Below the pieces are notes generated by a model that saw only the letters and a program-made list of their open reading frames with translations, was not told the DNA's origin and did no database searches. This document shows positions 1-13,134 of a DNA stretch of 64,000 bases, one piece after another. Source of the stretch: Vanilla planifolia (Eukaryota > Streptophyta > Magnoliopsida > Asparagales > Orchidaceae); contig CM043872.1 in NCBI GenBank assembly GCA_023846275.1, positions 30,990,670 to 31,054,669 of the forward strand, written 5' to 3'. Each line of letters opens with the position of its first letter. Positions within the stretch are counted from its first letter, which is position 1. The position numbers and the translations under genes were made by a program.

Positions 1-3000
1 ACCTTTTTGATTTTACCAATTAGCTTTATTCTAAAATTTATGCCATTAATTACTCCCCAATGTTTTATGACAGATCCTTGGTACTGCAGTTTATTACATA
101 TAATCTTAAATTACATGCACTATTTCACTAATCACACTCACTAACATACATCACTCTTACGTTGCACATTCCTCACTGCTGCTTTTCTAAAATCATCTTG
201 GAAGTCCCAAACTTGTACGCACTTAACAACATGGATCAACTTTATGTCGAATCATATCAGTTAGCATGAAGAATGTTACCTCAACTAAATATCTTTGTTA
301 GAACATATAAAAAAAGTAAAAGAATAGATCTGTTGATAAAAACAGGAAAACTACTAAATGCGAAGTTTTAGATTAACAAGGTGAAAAATACAGGTCACTA
401 CATGCATGGCTTGTTATTATTTATAATACAACCAATATATCACATCTTAAAGAATATTTGTTATTCTTGAAGGAGTTATGTCATTCATCTTTCTGCAGAA
501 GTACAGAAGGTGTTGAAAAAGTGCACTTTGAGATGACAATGATTATCTTCAAGACAGTTTTTGAAGTGCTGCCTCGGCAAAGATAGCAAACAAACCTGAG
601 AGTAAAAAAATAAAATAAAATACCTTAAGTGGGTGTGATACGAATAAGTCCCTCACTCAATTCAACTTTACAATAGATTGGACAAATTCCCAAGTTTATC
701 ACTCCATTTTTAGCCCCTCGAGAATACGATGGTCTTGAAGGATGGCTCTTGAGGTTTGATAACTCTTGAAGGATAGTTGCCAAGTCCAAGAAAGACCTCA
801 AACATGATTTCTTGAGAGTAGAAATGTCGAGAGGGATAACCCTCAAGATCTAATATGCCTTGAGGGATAAACCTCAACCCATATGTAACTCGAGAATGAC
901 TCCTCAAGAGGTATTAATAAATCTCAAGAGATATATTCTCATTAGTAAAGCATTGAGAAAATTTGCAATTCTCTTACCTCAGTTCAAGCTTTTGTTTGAT
1001 ATTGTGGCTTCTAATGACTTGATATGCCAGAAGGTATATGACTAGTATGATATGAGGTGATGTACAATTGGGTATACTTAAAAACGGTATGAGACTAGGC
1101 ATACAATGATATAAGGATAGATGATAATATAATGTGTAATTAGTCATACTTAAATGAGGTATAGGACCTAACATGTTATGATATGAGAATATATGATGAT
1201 GTGTCATATGACTAAACATACCTCAATATGATATGAGATTAAAAATATCATCACACGAAGAGATATGATGATGTGATATATAACTACACATGCTTGGGTA
1301 GGGGGCATGATACCAAGTATATCATGATATGATGTGTGGATGAGAGATTTGAAGCAAAACAAGACCTTAAAAAAAATCATAAACAAAGATTAAAAATTTA
1401 TTAATTTGAACTTTCAAAGTTATTTATTACGAGTTGCACAAGATAACCTAGCTCTATAATTGTTAAATTTTACTTCAATTATTTGTTGATATCATATTTT
1501 AATTTTGATTTGTATACAAAACCAATAGTTAGCACATTCCACTTCTACTCTTATAGGTTCAATAGATTATTCAAGGGGAACGTCTACACTGCACTCATAA
1601 CTATTTGGTATATTTGATGAGTATAACATAGCTAATGTACTCTAGATTTTATATTATGTAGTTTACTCTTGTTATCGTTTTAACAATTACTTATATCTTA
1701 CTATGATAAGATTGTTGTTGTTTCTTTATAGCTATGTACTCTAAAATATTTAATTCACTATTTCATATTTAAGTTAGAATGTTTTAAGAAAAAAGTTATA
1801 AACTCTCCTATACACGAGTAATTATAGTGAATTTGTAATATACTCTCCTCATTTACAACATCACTTCTAATCAAGTGTCTTAGCCTTGTGGGTGACACGT
1901 GGGGCTTCAAATTTGTAAAAACATAATACAACTATATAAAATAAAGAATATATATTCTCTTCTTTAGTTTGTTGTCGTCAAGCAATGGAACTTGGTTGGC
2001 AAACTTCTACAACAAAAAAACTAGAATGTGAGAAGAGAAAACAAAGTAAAAGAATGGTAAGACGCTTTGGTGGAAATTAACTAACTTTCAAATCTATTGT
2101 TCCAATATCAAAACAAACCATTGCATTTTAATGTTCAGATCCCATGGGTATTTAAACAAGAACCCACAACAAGGTAAAATAACTTAAGTCAATGGTGATT
2201 CGAACAAGCCTCAACTTTGCCCCATTCTAGGATGCTTAAGCAGGTTTTAAGCTCAATTGCCTCCATTTTTAAACCCTTGAGAATTACAATGTCTCAAAAG
2301 AGAGATGTGAGGACCGATAACCATGAAAGGATAACTCTCAAGACCAAGAAAGACATCAAACATCATCTCTGAAAAATATCATCTCTGAGCCTTGTTAAAG
2401 TCTTAAATCAACTATTACAATCTTGAGAAAATCTTGTGATCAAATCTCCAAGTGGATAAGTTTCAATATCAACTAATTCACAATCTTTAAAACTTTTTAT
2501 TTCTAAATGTGTTGCTTCTTTTTCCAATGATAATGCGTATTTTTGCTAATATTTACCAAACAACAGTGTTGATTCCACGAGACATCAACGATTGATAGTC
2601 TTCCTCAAGTAGAGTTCTCATTTGATGTTAGCTCATTTAGTTGTCTCTTTGGCATAAATTCTACTAACATGGTCACACATACTTCAATCTTGAAGACTTT
2701 AGTCCATCATGAATAATTTCTCACCTAATTCCATGCCCCAAGCCTTTAATTTGGAGTTCCACACATAACTTTGATCAAGTCAAGCCCTCCAAGGTTGTTT
2801 TAATTCTTTTGAGGCCCTTTGACCATATGCTTCTAACCACGAGTTGGAGTTTCGACAACAATCAATTTGTTTTGGATTGATTTTAACATATGATTATCTA
2901 AAACTACTCAAAAAGTTGGATTTTTGCCAATTTCAAAGATTTCAACAAAATTCAAAAAAATCAAGGAAATAAGCTTCAACCCATTTTGATGTTTTTGGTC

Positions 3001-4337
3001 ATTTCTTTTTTGCCAAAAACATCTAATTTCATGCATCAATTAACACAATGGAAATTTGTTACAAAGGAATTCCAAATTAACAAAGTTACAATACTCACTA
3101 CAAGTTGAAATAAATGATGAAGGTTGTGCCACATCTTCCTTCACTCAAATGACAATAAAGACAAGATTAATGCTTTTTTTGATAGGGGTCGCAAAAAATG
3201 AAATCTTCACTACAGCTCAGGGAAGATCATATAACTCTTCATTTATTGACCTTTGTCATTAGCACAAAAGAAGAGCCTTCCTTCGTCTATTTCTAGAGAT
3301 GATTCAAGTAAGGTGTATCGTTTTCATAAAGACCCAATATATAATTTTTTGAAGAAATTACACTAAGTGCCCATTTCGTTTTACATTAGGGCATTCATAT
3401 TGTCTCTATCTTTTGACCCTAGGACACAAAATAATGCATATAACAATGTTTTCTAACAAATTGATGTGCAATATTCTGGTACATGTGTAAGAAAAATATC
3501 CCTAATTCTTAAAAAAAAGTGTATTCTATATGGATTTTTCTAAACTTTTTTTCTGAAATAATTGAACAATAACTACTTCAAAGTTGACAACTTTTGAGCT
3601 CTACATCACTAGCTGATCTCTAAATTTTGGATGTACTTCCAGCATATACAAGTACACTTGTCGATTGTTTTTTTTTTTTTTTCATTTAGCTATTTAATAT
3701 TATTTCCCAAATCAAATTTTATGCATGTTTTTATCGTTAGCTAACTCAAGGCTTGAGCCATATCTTCTTAAAGTCTACAAAACAGCAGACAGCCAAAAAG
3801 CGACTTATATGCACCAATTTTGTTGGTGCTCATAAATAGCTCCAAAAAATCGGCAACACTCAAATTCAATAATGAGACGTCCTGTAGCCATGCCTAACTC
3901 CAACCATCAATAATATTCATTCCTACCAAATGCTATATTACTATTCACTTTGGCATCCTTACCATAAAAACATAAAATCAAACCAAATTCCAATACTTTT
4001 TGAGATAGCATATTTCCAAGACCACCTTAATGCTCACCCATGATGCTCCTAACAGTGAAAACATTTTTCATTTGCAAATTAGTAAAAGCAGGTTTAGGAT
4101 AAAAAAAAAAACGCTGCTAAAGTTGCATTCTTTACCAAAAAGTAACTTTGCGTTGTACGTTAGACTAATATTCACATAAACTATGTTAATTACACAATGA
4201 TTTAGTAATGATAAGTAGGAATGCTCTAACACATAATGTGGAGTTCCATATTAATGAAAGGAAACTTTCCAGTTCTTTGGTGATTCCAACACCAAAAAGT
4301 TGGACAAAAATTCGAAAAAGAAGCATCAAGACCATAC
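1..4337 (-). other. Part of mitochondrial IF-2 intron following coding exon 3; degenerate repeats
   Basis: No exon of the GTPase domain was recognised here. About 640-960 and 2200-2430 share short, repeated wording (variants of CTTGAAGGATA and CTCAAGAC), typical of old gypsy LTRs. About 1030-1350 is a degenerate tandem repeat of units near 90 bp built on TATGATATGA. A poly-T run lies at 3667-3682. A possible short terminal exon at about 548-594 is discussed under findings. The rest is unassigned AT-rich sequence. Confidence 0.5.
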
Positions 4338-4665
4338 CATTGTAAGAAGCTCGGCAATATCAATACTCAATGGATCGAACTCTGAATCAACTTTCTCACC
4401 AATATTCACAAGCATATCTTGTAACGAGCTTATGCTATAACCTGTTGCTTTAGCCAGCTCAACAATTGTCATACCTTCAAAAATATCAATGATTTTTTCA
4501 CAAGAATGTTTTGAAGATATTTTTTGTTTCAGAGGTGCGTATGGGGCCTTAGCTGGTGCTTCAGTTCTGGTTTGTCTTCTAATTTGTTTCTCGTTTCTTG
4601 ATACCTTCAAACCTGGTGCTTGCCCCATCGTATTTGACAGTGAACTGAAGCTTGCATGAAAATTC
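4338..4665 (-). CDS. Mitochondrial translation initiation factor IF-2, coding exon 3 (IF2 N-terminal domain)
   Basis: This exon encodes residues 39 (split codon) to 148 of a nuclear-encoded, mitochondrially targeted IF-2, the GTPase that places initiator tRNA on the small ribosomal subunit. The diagnostic part is residues 98-148, with DIFEGMTIVELAK, VNIGEKVDSEFD and SIDIAELLTM, matching the conserved N-terminal domain of plant mitochondrial IF-2. Before it is a basic linker (about residues 52-97). The 5' border is an AG at 4667-4666; the 3' border is ATG followed by GTATGG (donor 4337-4336), so the exon ends in phase 0. The first bases complete an Arg codon, giving R-N-F/H-A-S, a plausible mitochondrial processing peptidase R-3 cleavage site. 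The reading frame is intact. The P-loop GTPase exons are not seen in bases 1-4337 and are inferred to lie outside the window. The family call is firm; function in this plant is inferred. Confidence 0.9.
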
Positions 4666-4878
4666 CTATTTCAATAATTATACAATTACTTGATTAAATC
4701 TCTACCATAGGCAAAAGTAAAATATACAAGTTCAGTCAAATCACTATGCATATAACCAGTACAGTATATGGAGACAAAAGAGTACGTGAAGAAAGAAACA
4801 ATTTAACTCATATGACATCCGGATAAATTAATTTATGTTCAATCTATCAGCAACAATTCAAAACTCCGTAAAATGGCT

Positions 4879-5104
4879 CTATACCATCATGCAAATGCAC
4901 ACATAAGCATGTGCAATACACATGCATGCTTGCACACAGCTATGCATGCTGATGCATGCACAGCTAATAGCACGCTTAGACATGGCCCGTTGCTCCCCCC
5001 ATTCCCCAACTCCCAAACCCACACAAGCACATAAAAAAAAGTTACATGTATATATATGTGTATAGATATATATAAATATATGTATACACACACATACACA
5101 CTTG
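4879..5104. repeat. Low-complexity TG/CA and TA-rich stretch
   Basis: ATGCA/TGCA-rich words (4885-4965) followed by TATATATG and CACACA runs (5045-5104). The Cys/His/Tyr-rich open frames across it reflect the repeat, not a gene. Confidence 0.7.
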
Positions 5105-5254
5105 AAAATAATGATGTAAACGCACTTTATATTGAAGCTCCAACTTCTAGGAAGCAAAGCAACATTCTTGAGATAAAAATCTGCATCAAAATAAAAAATC
5201 AAAATTAGAACAAGCAAAATAAGGTTCTCCATGTAGATAAAATAAAAAAAAATA

Positions 5255-6854
5255 TGGAAAAGCATTAAAAAACAGTGAAAACTGCAAATTATCTACAGCA
5301 CAAGCAACTTATATCACTACAATGACTATTTAGAAGCTCTTTATCTCAATTTATCTCATAATCTTAATTAGAAAACTTTGGTTAACTTTTAAAACCTTGT
5401 GTGAAGAATGTTATAAAAAAAGTGCACCAAACATCTTTTGCAAAACCAAGTAGGCAAAACCCCATACCATCCCAAAAGAGCCCATAAATATCAAACCTAA
5501 GGGCCCTATAAAGCATTAGGTTAAAGGACCATATACCGAGACAAAATACCTCACAAAACACCAACCCAAAGGACCATATATTCATAAGGCAAAACAACCC
5601 TACAAGGTAGCTAAAAGATCAACACAAAAAATAAGAACAAAGTCCTAACAACAGAATAAAAGAATAATGTAAAAGCTCAATAATACAAAAGTCTTATAAC
5701 CCGAAATAATATCAAGGGTCATGCTAACACATTATTAAAAAATCCCTTAAAAAGAATATTCAATTTAGCTTAAGTATTCCTTGCAACTTTAGCCCAACTT
5801 AACCAAATCTTGAAATAGATGATCAAATCAAAGTATTAAAGGTTTGTAAATGATTTGCAAGTAATCATTAGCCTTTTCTTATTTAAATACTTTTTAAACA
5901 TTTTTAGGAAGTCTTCCAATGACTTCCAATGGCCCCATGACTACTTTAGAATATTCTAGATTTTGGTCAAATTAGTTGTTACTCACAGAAAATAAACTAA
6001 ACATATCGTATGTTCCAAAAACTACAATATAAGATATATACCAATTTGCATTAGTCATATTGTATGTTAAATAAAAATATATAGTATTTAATCCTAAAGT
6101 TTGTGTCACCTTAAAAGACCTTGCTTCAAAAGAGCTTAACATAGCATACATTTAATAGTAATATACCATATGCAATTCTTGGGTTCGAGTTATGTACTCA
6201 AAACATCATTTGTTCTCTTAATGTATGAAGCAGTTTGAACTAAACATACAATATGTTAAGTATAACATATTGTACACAATTTTTTTAAAACAATTTTTTG
6301 TCTTAAGAACCATTATCTCAATCCTACATACTACGTTAAAATGAAAGTATTGTACGTTAAGAACAATGTATCATATGCTATTATAAATTTTGCAAATTTT
6401 TAAGATTATTTATTCTAAGTATTTTAAATATTTTATGAATACAATCTACCACTTTTAGCTTTAATAAGGCACTTATATAGACAATAAATCCCATGTAAAT
6501 GCACGCTTAATAAATTTAGATAGTGAAAAATTAGTTTGAAAAACTTTTCGCTCACACTCAAAATCTCATTGTTTGTCTTAGAATATCAAGAATATTATTA
6601 TATATCTTAACATTCTGAAAACAAAAAAGTCCACAAAGAGTCTTCTTCAAGTGTGCTCAAACTTAATGGTTGATGCTAGTTACATTTGCACCAAACACCG
6701 CTAATTTAGTCAAAATCAATGATCAAGATCTTCGAATAATCCACTAGATAATTTTGAGATGAATAATTAGAAATAATTTAAAGAAAAAAAATTGTATAAT
6801 AAATAATAATTTTGTTGTCATCAAACAAATCATATAATAACAAATAGCTCAACA
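5255..6854 (-). repeat. 3' LTR of the degenerate copia element
   Basis: Matches 8292-9943 along its length; for example the stretch around 5640-5730 aligns with 8685-8780 (both contain CTCAATAATACAAAA and AATAATATCAAG), and 6560-6770 aligns with 9660-9870. The minus-strand start TGTTGAGC at 6854 is the clearest border. Divergence is heavy, so the insertion is old. Confidence 0.7.
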
Positions 6855-7829
6855 ATCTCTCCTTTTAAATGATATGACAAAATCATTTAACAATGAGATA
6901 AAAAAATAATTAAAAACATATAAACATACAAATGATCTCCTTAAATTTATACTCCTATAAGTATATTCAATTAAAATAATATGAAATTAATCATAGGATT
7001 TACATGAGATTTTTTATTTCATATCTATCTCTCCCACTTTTTATCACACATCGAAGAAAAATCAAATAGTTTGTTGTTCCACTTCATGAATAAAACTAAA
7101 TGTAAGACTAAAGGGTCAAAGCATGTCTTAATTTTTTTTATCCCACCACTTTTTATACAAATAAAAAACACTTATTATGTAAGTAAAAAATAGAAGCAAC
7201 GGTTTAATTCGTATTCTCTTCCCTTGTTTTCATGATATTTAAAAATTTAAAAATCAAACTTAATGCTTATAAACATACTAAAATAAGTCATTAAAACTAA
7301 TCACTATACTTTTATATAGACTTCTCATCCTTTGTAATTCAATCAAAGAAAACATGTACATAGGATTAAAAATTTTAAACGTTATGCTTTAAAACCCAAA
7401 TAGAATGGAGTCTGACAAACCTATAATCAATTGATTCAATATTTTTAAAAATATTTTAATTATTCTATTAATCTAAATATAATAGAGATAATTAGAATTT
7501 ACATTAATTTTTATCCTACATTTCTTAGATATATGCCTTTTCTTCATGCAATAATTATGGATAATAAATGATGCATAAGAAAAAACATTAATATTCATGA
7601 ACTTGTTATTTTGAAATACAATATTCTATGAATGTAATGGGACACAATTAAAATGTAACTTTTAAAATTGATTAAAAATAATTATCTTTTGCATTCATGC
7701 TAAATAATTTAAGCTAACTTAGCTCTAACATTTTTCAACTCTTGTTAATACCTGCATTCTATTCATTTAAATCTTCACAAAGACCAAGGTAACCATTATG
7801 CTCTTTTTAAAATTTTTGTATTTTTTAAA

Positions 7830-8080
7830 GTATTTTAAAAGCATTCATCAATTCAAATAAACTATTTTCTAATTTACTATTGGAGAGTTTGTTTATGTCA
7901 TCAACTTCACTCCTAGATAATAAATCATGATGTGTCATGAGTATACCAATTCTCTTACATTATTTCCCTTACTAGAGGATGATTGATGCTTGGTTGTGAG
8001 ACATGACAAATTTTGCTCTTCTCCACTCTTCTCACTACTTGAGGATATAGCATTTGAATCCAAGCATTTTGAACAATATC
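7830..8080 (-). pseudogene. Copia gag C-terminal remnant
   Basis: Minus-strand translation around 8040-7935 gives LDSNAISSSSEKSGEEQNLSC, and, in another frame, 7938-7830 gives LMTHHDLLSRSEVDD followed by ELMNAF. This resembles the acidic, serine-rich end of plant copia Gag (a serine/acidic stretch, a Cys-Leu-Met motif, more acidic residues, then a helix). A frameshift separates the halves. The assignment rests on motif order only. Confidence 0.45.
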
Positions 8081-8264
8081 CCAAAGCTCTAAATCAACGA
8101 ACTCAAACAAAATTTACATCAAATTTTTCCAATATTAATAAAAATCCTCATAGAATAAAGAAGGGCAAATATATCAAAACGTTTTTCCCAAAATAATATA
8201 TTCATCAACTACTGTGTGAGACACCATGACAATTTTTTCTACGAATAGTAATTGTTAAAACCAA

Positions 8265-8280
8265 CTATACTTTGACACCA
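8265..8280 (-). other. Damaged tRNA-iMet primer-binding site
   Basis: Minus strand TGGTGTCAAAGTATAG against the plant initiator-tRNA primer-site consensus TGGTATCAGAGC. It lies 11 bases inside the inner edge of the right LTR, where a primer-binding site is expected. Confidence 0.45.
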
Positions 8281-8291
8281 CTTTTTAAAAT

Positions 8292-9943
8292 TGATAACTC
8301 AATGTTTATAAAAAGAGTAAATTGTGAAAATCATAATCTCAAAATATGTAATAGAAATACAATGAAAATTTTTTGAGGTTTTTAATTTCTCTAATAATCT
8401 TAATTAGAAAACTCTTGCGAATTTTAAAAACCTTTGGTGAGAAATGATATAAAATACACAAAATATTTTTAAGTGGTTTGATCAAAAATTAAATTTAAAT
8501 CCAAAACCAACCAAAAAACAAGACAAATACTAAAAATGCCTTCCACAAAAGCTGGTAAACAACCTCACACCAATTTAAAAGAGAATACAAATACTATGCC
8601 AAAAAACTATACAAAGCACAACACAAAAATGCCCTACGATTATTGGATCAAAAGACCTTATAAAATGACCAAAATACCAATAAAAGAAATAAGAATAGAG
8701 TCCCAGAATTAGGCTAAAAGAACAATATAAAGACTCAATAATACAAAACCTTATAACTAATAATAATATCAAGAGACATACTAAAACCCTAAAGAAAAAG
8801 ATGCAACTAGCTCAAATATTTCTTGCTTATATGACTAAGAAAATTATGCATGTAGCTCTTTTCATCAATAGCCAACTTTCCTATCCAAATCATGTAGTAG
8901 ATGAGATATTCAAATATGAAACCTTTCTAAATTATTTGTAATTGATCATTAAATTTTTCTATAAATTTAGAGGTCTTTTATAGATTTTTAAGCTTCCAAT
9001 GGCTCCAAACATCATTAATGACTCTAACAAATATTTTAAAATATATCAAATTCTGGTTAAAATAATCACTGCTCAATATAAATAAACTAAACATACCATA
9101 TATTTCGTAAACTATAATATATAATAGGTGCCAATTTATATTAACCCTATTATATGTTAAATAAACATGTATCATACTTAATCCTCAGTTTTGCTCACTC
9201 TACAAGACATTTTCCCAAAAGAAATAAATATATTATACGTTAAATATTAAGGTATCGTACATAATCCTTAGGTTCAGGTTATGTACTCAATGCATCATCT
9301 ATTCCTCCAACATACAAAGTAGTTTGAACTGAATATACTATACATTAAGTATAGTGTATAGTACATAAATTTTTTAAAATAGTTTTTTGCTAAATGTACC
9401 ATTCTCTTAATCCTAAGTGCTTAAAAAGTTAAACTAAACGTACTATAGATTAAAGACATTGTACTATATGTTATATTCAATTTTGCAAAATTTTATGATT
9501 ATTCAATATAAGCATTTTGGACATGTTTTATGAACAAAATCTATCACTTTTAGGTTGTAATGAGACATTTTTATAGATAATAAATCTCATATGAACACGT
9601 CTAATTAACTTGATGAGTGAAAAAGTACGAAAACTTCAAACTCGTACTTAAAACCTCAACATTTGTCTACTGCTTCAAGAATATTGTCATACATTTTAAC
9701 ATTCTTGAAACCAAAGAAAAATCTACAAATAATCTTCTCTAAGTGTCCTCAAACTTTATATTTGACGTCGGTTAGATTTTCACCAAATATCTTTAATATT
9801 GCCTTCGAGTCAATAATCAAGCTCCTCACATAATTCATCTAGAAAATCTTGAGATGCATGAATTAAACATTTATAAAAATAAATTAAAATAATAAAAGAA
9901 TAATTTTTTGTCAACAAACAAGTAGAATATGGGCAATTCAATA
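8292..9943 (-). repeat. 5' LTR of the degenerate copia element
   Basis: Partner of the LTR at 5255-6854. It contains a TTTTAAGTGGTTTGA motif (about 8466) that recurs as TTTTAAGTGGTTCGA near 45336, so a related LTR family is present there too. The outer end (9943) is placed by alignment to the TGTTGAGC end of the other LTR and has mutated. Confidence 0.65.
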
Positions 9944-10877
9944 CTGAGAAAACCATTGACGTAAGGTTAAAATGCCCTCTAATACAAGTATTAAGGATAT
10001 GTTCCAATTTCTTCTATTTAAGAAAAGGTGGTTTCTAAACTCAAGACTTCCAGTTGGATAAAAGATCATAATGAAATCAATTTTTTATGCCTAACAATAT
10101 AAAACTGTCGAACAGTATACCATCGACACAATGGAGAATATATTTTTGAAAAGTTTAAAAAATAATCATTACTCCATTCAATTGGTACTATTTTTTAAAA
10201 AAACATATGGTATGACAAACCCCTTGAGATTCTTGTAATAGTATTCTTAAGAAGAAAGGAAATTACATTGCAAAATAAAGTTCTATGATTAAAAGAGGAT
10301 GATTCAACATAATCATATTTTTTCAATTTAAGAAAAAAAATATTAAAGAGAAAAAAATTTCATTATCTTGGACTTATACTACAAAATGATAATAAAATTT
10401 ATGAGGATCTTAAGAATAAGATCAAAGTAGATATTAAAGAATATTTTTGTTATATTGAGTGATTAAAACATTTTACTTAAGTTTACTAACAAGTTTTAAA
10501 AGATTATAATGGGTCAAGCAATGTTATTTCGAATGGTTGTAAGGTGCAAATATATCAATGAAAAAAGTGAAATGAGGGTATTGAAATGAATTAAATATAA
10601 TCAAAAGAATATGATAAAATATGTGAGGAATAACGCTTTTGTGACACTAATTAAGCTTAAAAGAGAGGTCACTTAATTTTGACATATTAAATAGATATTA
10701 TTTATTGTCCTTTTTTAAGATATGCATATTTTTAAAATTCTTCCTTTGAAAAGAGAAAAGTTGAAGCTCAAAAACCATAACAAGATATCATTAGAAATGA
10801 CAATGTACTTTGAATCAAGAAATATTGTTAATTGATAGACACCAAGTGACGTCAGAGGATTCATCCAACAACCATAC
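9944..10877 (-). other. IF-2 intron, right of the copia element; nothing recognised
   Basis: AT-rich sequence with no open frame that I recognise and no clear repeat border. Confidence 0.5.
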
Positions 10878-10966
10878 CTAGTTCGATAAAAGCTTGCTGA
10901 TGCTATATTTAGGACGATTCGAAAAAGATGGTGGTCGGGCACATCCCTTTTCCTTATGGCATTTAG
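10878..10966 (-). CDS. Mitochondrial IF-2, coding exon 2 (targeting presequence)
   Basis: This 89-bp exon encodes 29 codons plus two bases (residues 10-38). The peptide is short, basic and hydroxylated, with VLNIASASFYRT near its end, as expected of a mitochondrial presequence. It was chosen because of exact phase fit: it begins in phase 0 after an AG at 10968-10967, matching the phase-0 end of the upstream exon, and ends CGAACTAG before GTATGG (donor 10877-10876), so AG plus the G at 4665 makes the Arg codon of the R-N-F-H-A-S site. The neighbouring introns are about 2.1 kb (upstream) and 6.2 kb (downstream, filled by a copia remnant). Presequences are poorly conserved, so the assignment rests on splice sites, phase and composition rather than on similarity. 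Confidence 0.72.
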
Positions 10967-13098
10967 CTTGTCAATAAAACTAAATAAGAGTTTAAGTTAA
11001 TGAAAAGTTCACAAAGAAGTTTGTGCAAAGGTAATAGTTTTTCTCTCAAATATAAACATCGAGAAGGGGAACATGACCATGATTATCATGTACCAATAAA
11101 CACCACAACAAAAGGAGAAATGTAAGATATAGCTTCATATTTTAATTTAATCTTTAAATGAGCTAAATACATAAAATTTTAAAACCCACAATGATTCCTA
11201 CTTTTGTTAAGTCTTTTTTATAGTATTACATGCGGAGTAAATTATAGTTTACCAAATTCACTCTCTATAACATTGTCCAATAGCCTTTGATTATCACATT
11301 TTATTATTAAGAATTTTTGCATACATACATTTAAAGCATATTTATTTACATATACATCTAAATTTTTAATATTATTTGCATACCACAATAATCTTAAAAT
11401 ATTACCAAACACCCACATTAACCTTTAAAGCTAACAACAACTATCTCTTAAAAATTATTTAGGTGCTTTTATCTATCTTTTCCATTCACAAGTTGTTTTT
11501 TAAAAGTTTTCATTATAAGATCAAATTTTTGGGAAATTATTTGACATATTTTCAAAGTTTTATTATTAGAAAATAAAAAATACTCAAAAATCATATTTAA
11601 TAGATTAAAATAGATAATTCATATTTAATTTAATTTAACTATTATTATCTTATTATGTTAATATTTCTATCAATTAAAGTCTTAATTATATCATAAATCT
11701 AATTTATTTAATTTATCAGTTAGGTGTTTGTTTTAATAGTCAAAAAGATTAATTAGTAATATTTTAAGATTTAGTTGATATGCAAGTAATATTAAAGATT
11801 TAAATGTTGAATATTTAAATAACTACATTTTTTAAGTATTATGTATGTAAAACATAGGCCATCATTGTGTTTTGCACATGTGATCTTGCCAAAGCTAATA
11901 TTAAGAATACTAATCTTTTAATTGCAAATGAAATAAAATCAAATATTTAGTTCCAATCATTTCAATCATTAAATCAAATAAATAGCAAAATTAGTTACCA
12001 AAATGCCTTGTTGATACTTTTTTTACACCTGAAAAAACTATTGAGATTAAACGGATATGATTAACTAAGTTTTGCATTCTAGGTAATATCACATAAAAGA
12101 GGTGTCCATGATTGCATAAAACTCTTCATAGTGTTACAAACAAGTGGAGCACAATTAATTGACTATTTTATCCATAAGGCAATGGCGTAAACCTTCTCAA
12201 GTGATGTCATATTCACAAACAAGTTCAATATCAAGTAACACATAACAACAGGTTTATGCTAAGCTTTTCAATGAAGAGTTTAAATAGAAAGAATTATTAA
12301 ATTCATGAAGGTATGAACAATGAATGAGCATACTCAATCAACATACTTGGCATGAACTTGGAAAAATCAAGGAACAAAAATGGCCCATTTCCTTGACATG
12401 TATAGGAATATGTAGTCACGAAGCTTGCTTGGAAAGCCTAAAATAGTAAAAAGCCACAAATTAATATCATCTAACACAGTATTGGAGGACGTCATAAATA
12501 TTAATGAATTACAAATACTGGAGAAAATCCACTAGCACATTCCACTATGAGGCAAATAAAGAAAACCTTGTTATTATCTACAAGGAATTGATCCAACTCC
12601 GATGAAAACCAAACAAACATAAGGTCAAAGTTTGGATGTTTTGATTTCTAAGCACAAGGAAAAGAAAGCATTCATCAAAATCACTGCAGCTACCATTATA
12701 AGCAACATCAACCAATTATATGGCCTAAAGAAGATTACTTGTACACCCATAAATTTATATGGCACTGAATTTAATATATTTATTAATTTTCTAATAAATA
12801 TGTACACACCCGATTTCACCAATACCATCTTTAACACACCATTAAACAATATATGCATATCTATTTTATGCAATAAATCAACAAAATAAAACAAAGTAAC
12901 ACAAAAGTTAATTCTCACAAAGAAAACCTACCTTGCAATTACAAGAATGCACCTCCAAAAAAAATCTTTATTGTAATAAAACGATATTTAAAAGCCAAAG
13001 CCAAATTTCCGTTAACATCTACAAATCTGAAGAATTACAGAAAACACAATTTCCATATATTATCAAAATAAAGTTCACAACTAATACAGAAAATTAAC
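10967..13098 (-). other. IF-2 intron between coding exons 1 and 2; nothing recognised
   Basis: AT-rich intron of about 2.1 kb. The complementary open frames at 12625-12918 are AT-driven and hydrophobic and resemble no family I know. The stretch 12915-12945 carries a good donor (GCAAG then GTAGGT), which could mark an unused or alternative microexon. Confidence 0.5.
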
Positions 13099-13134
13099 CT
13101 TTTTCCCAATCGATCTCCATGCCATTAATCTCAA
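13099..13134 (-). CDS. Mitochondrial IF-2, coding exon 1 with the start codon
   Basis: A 36-bp exon with a pyrimidine-rich acceptor (TTTTTGACAG, AG at 13136-13135) and donor GTTAAT (13098-13097). Nine untranslated bases precede ATG at 13125-13123, which opens MAWRSIGKK. From memory, plant mitochondrial IF-2 proteins begin with a closely similar MAWRELGKK, which is why this start is preferred over internal Met codons. It ends in phase 0, as the next exon requires. Because only nine bases of leader lie in this exon, the rest of the 5' UTR must come from an upstream exon, for which 24756-24960 is the best candidate. Confidence 0.78.

Larger units (their letters stand above)
5255..9943 (-). mobile_element. 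Degenerate LTR/copia element with both LTRs and a collapsed internal region
   Basis: Two diverged direct repeats of about 1.6 kb (about 5255-6854 and 8292-9943) flank a 1.4-kb middle. On the minus strand the left LTR begins TGTTGAGC directly after a purine tract (AAAAGGAGAGAT), a typical copia polypurine tract. Next to the inner end of the right LTR, 8265-8280 reads as a damaged tRNA-iMet primer-binding site (TGGTGTCAAAGTATAG). Gag C-terminal remnants lie at about 7830-8080. No protease, integrase or reverse transcriptase is left, so the element is non-autonomous. It sits in the same orientation as the IF-2 gene, inside its intron between coding exons 2 and 3. The outer left border is uncertain by some 50 bases. 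Confidence 0.7.

Noticed and set aside
4879-5265. 128-codon Cys/His/Tyr-rich minus-strand frame
   Set aside because: The sequence is a TG/CA and TA low-complexity repeat; its hydrophobic-Cys pattern is a translation of the repeat.
12625-12918. 97-codon hydrophobic minus-strand frame, with an 85-codon frame opposite
   Set aside because: Overlapping frames on both strands in AT-rich sequence with no homology; it lies in the intron between two phase-matched IF-2 exons.
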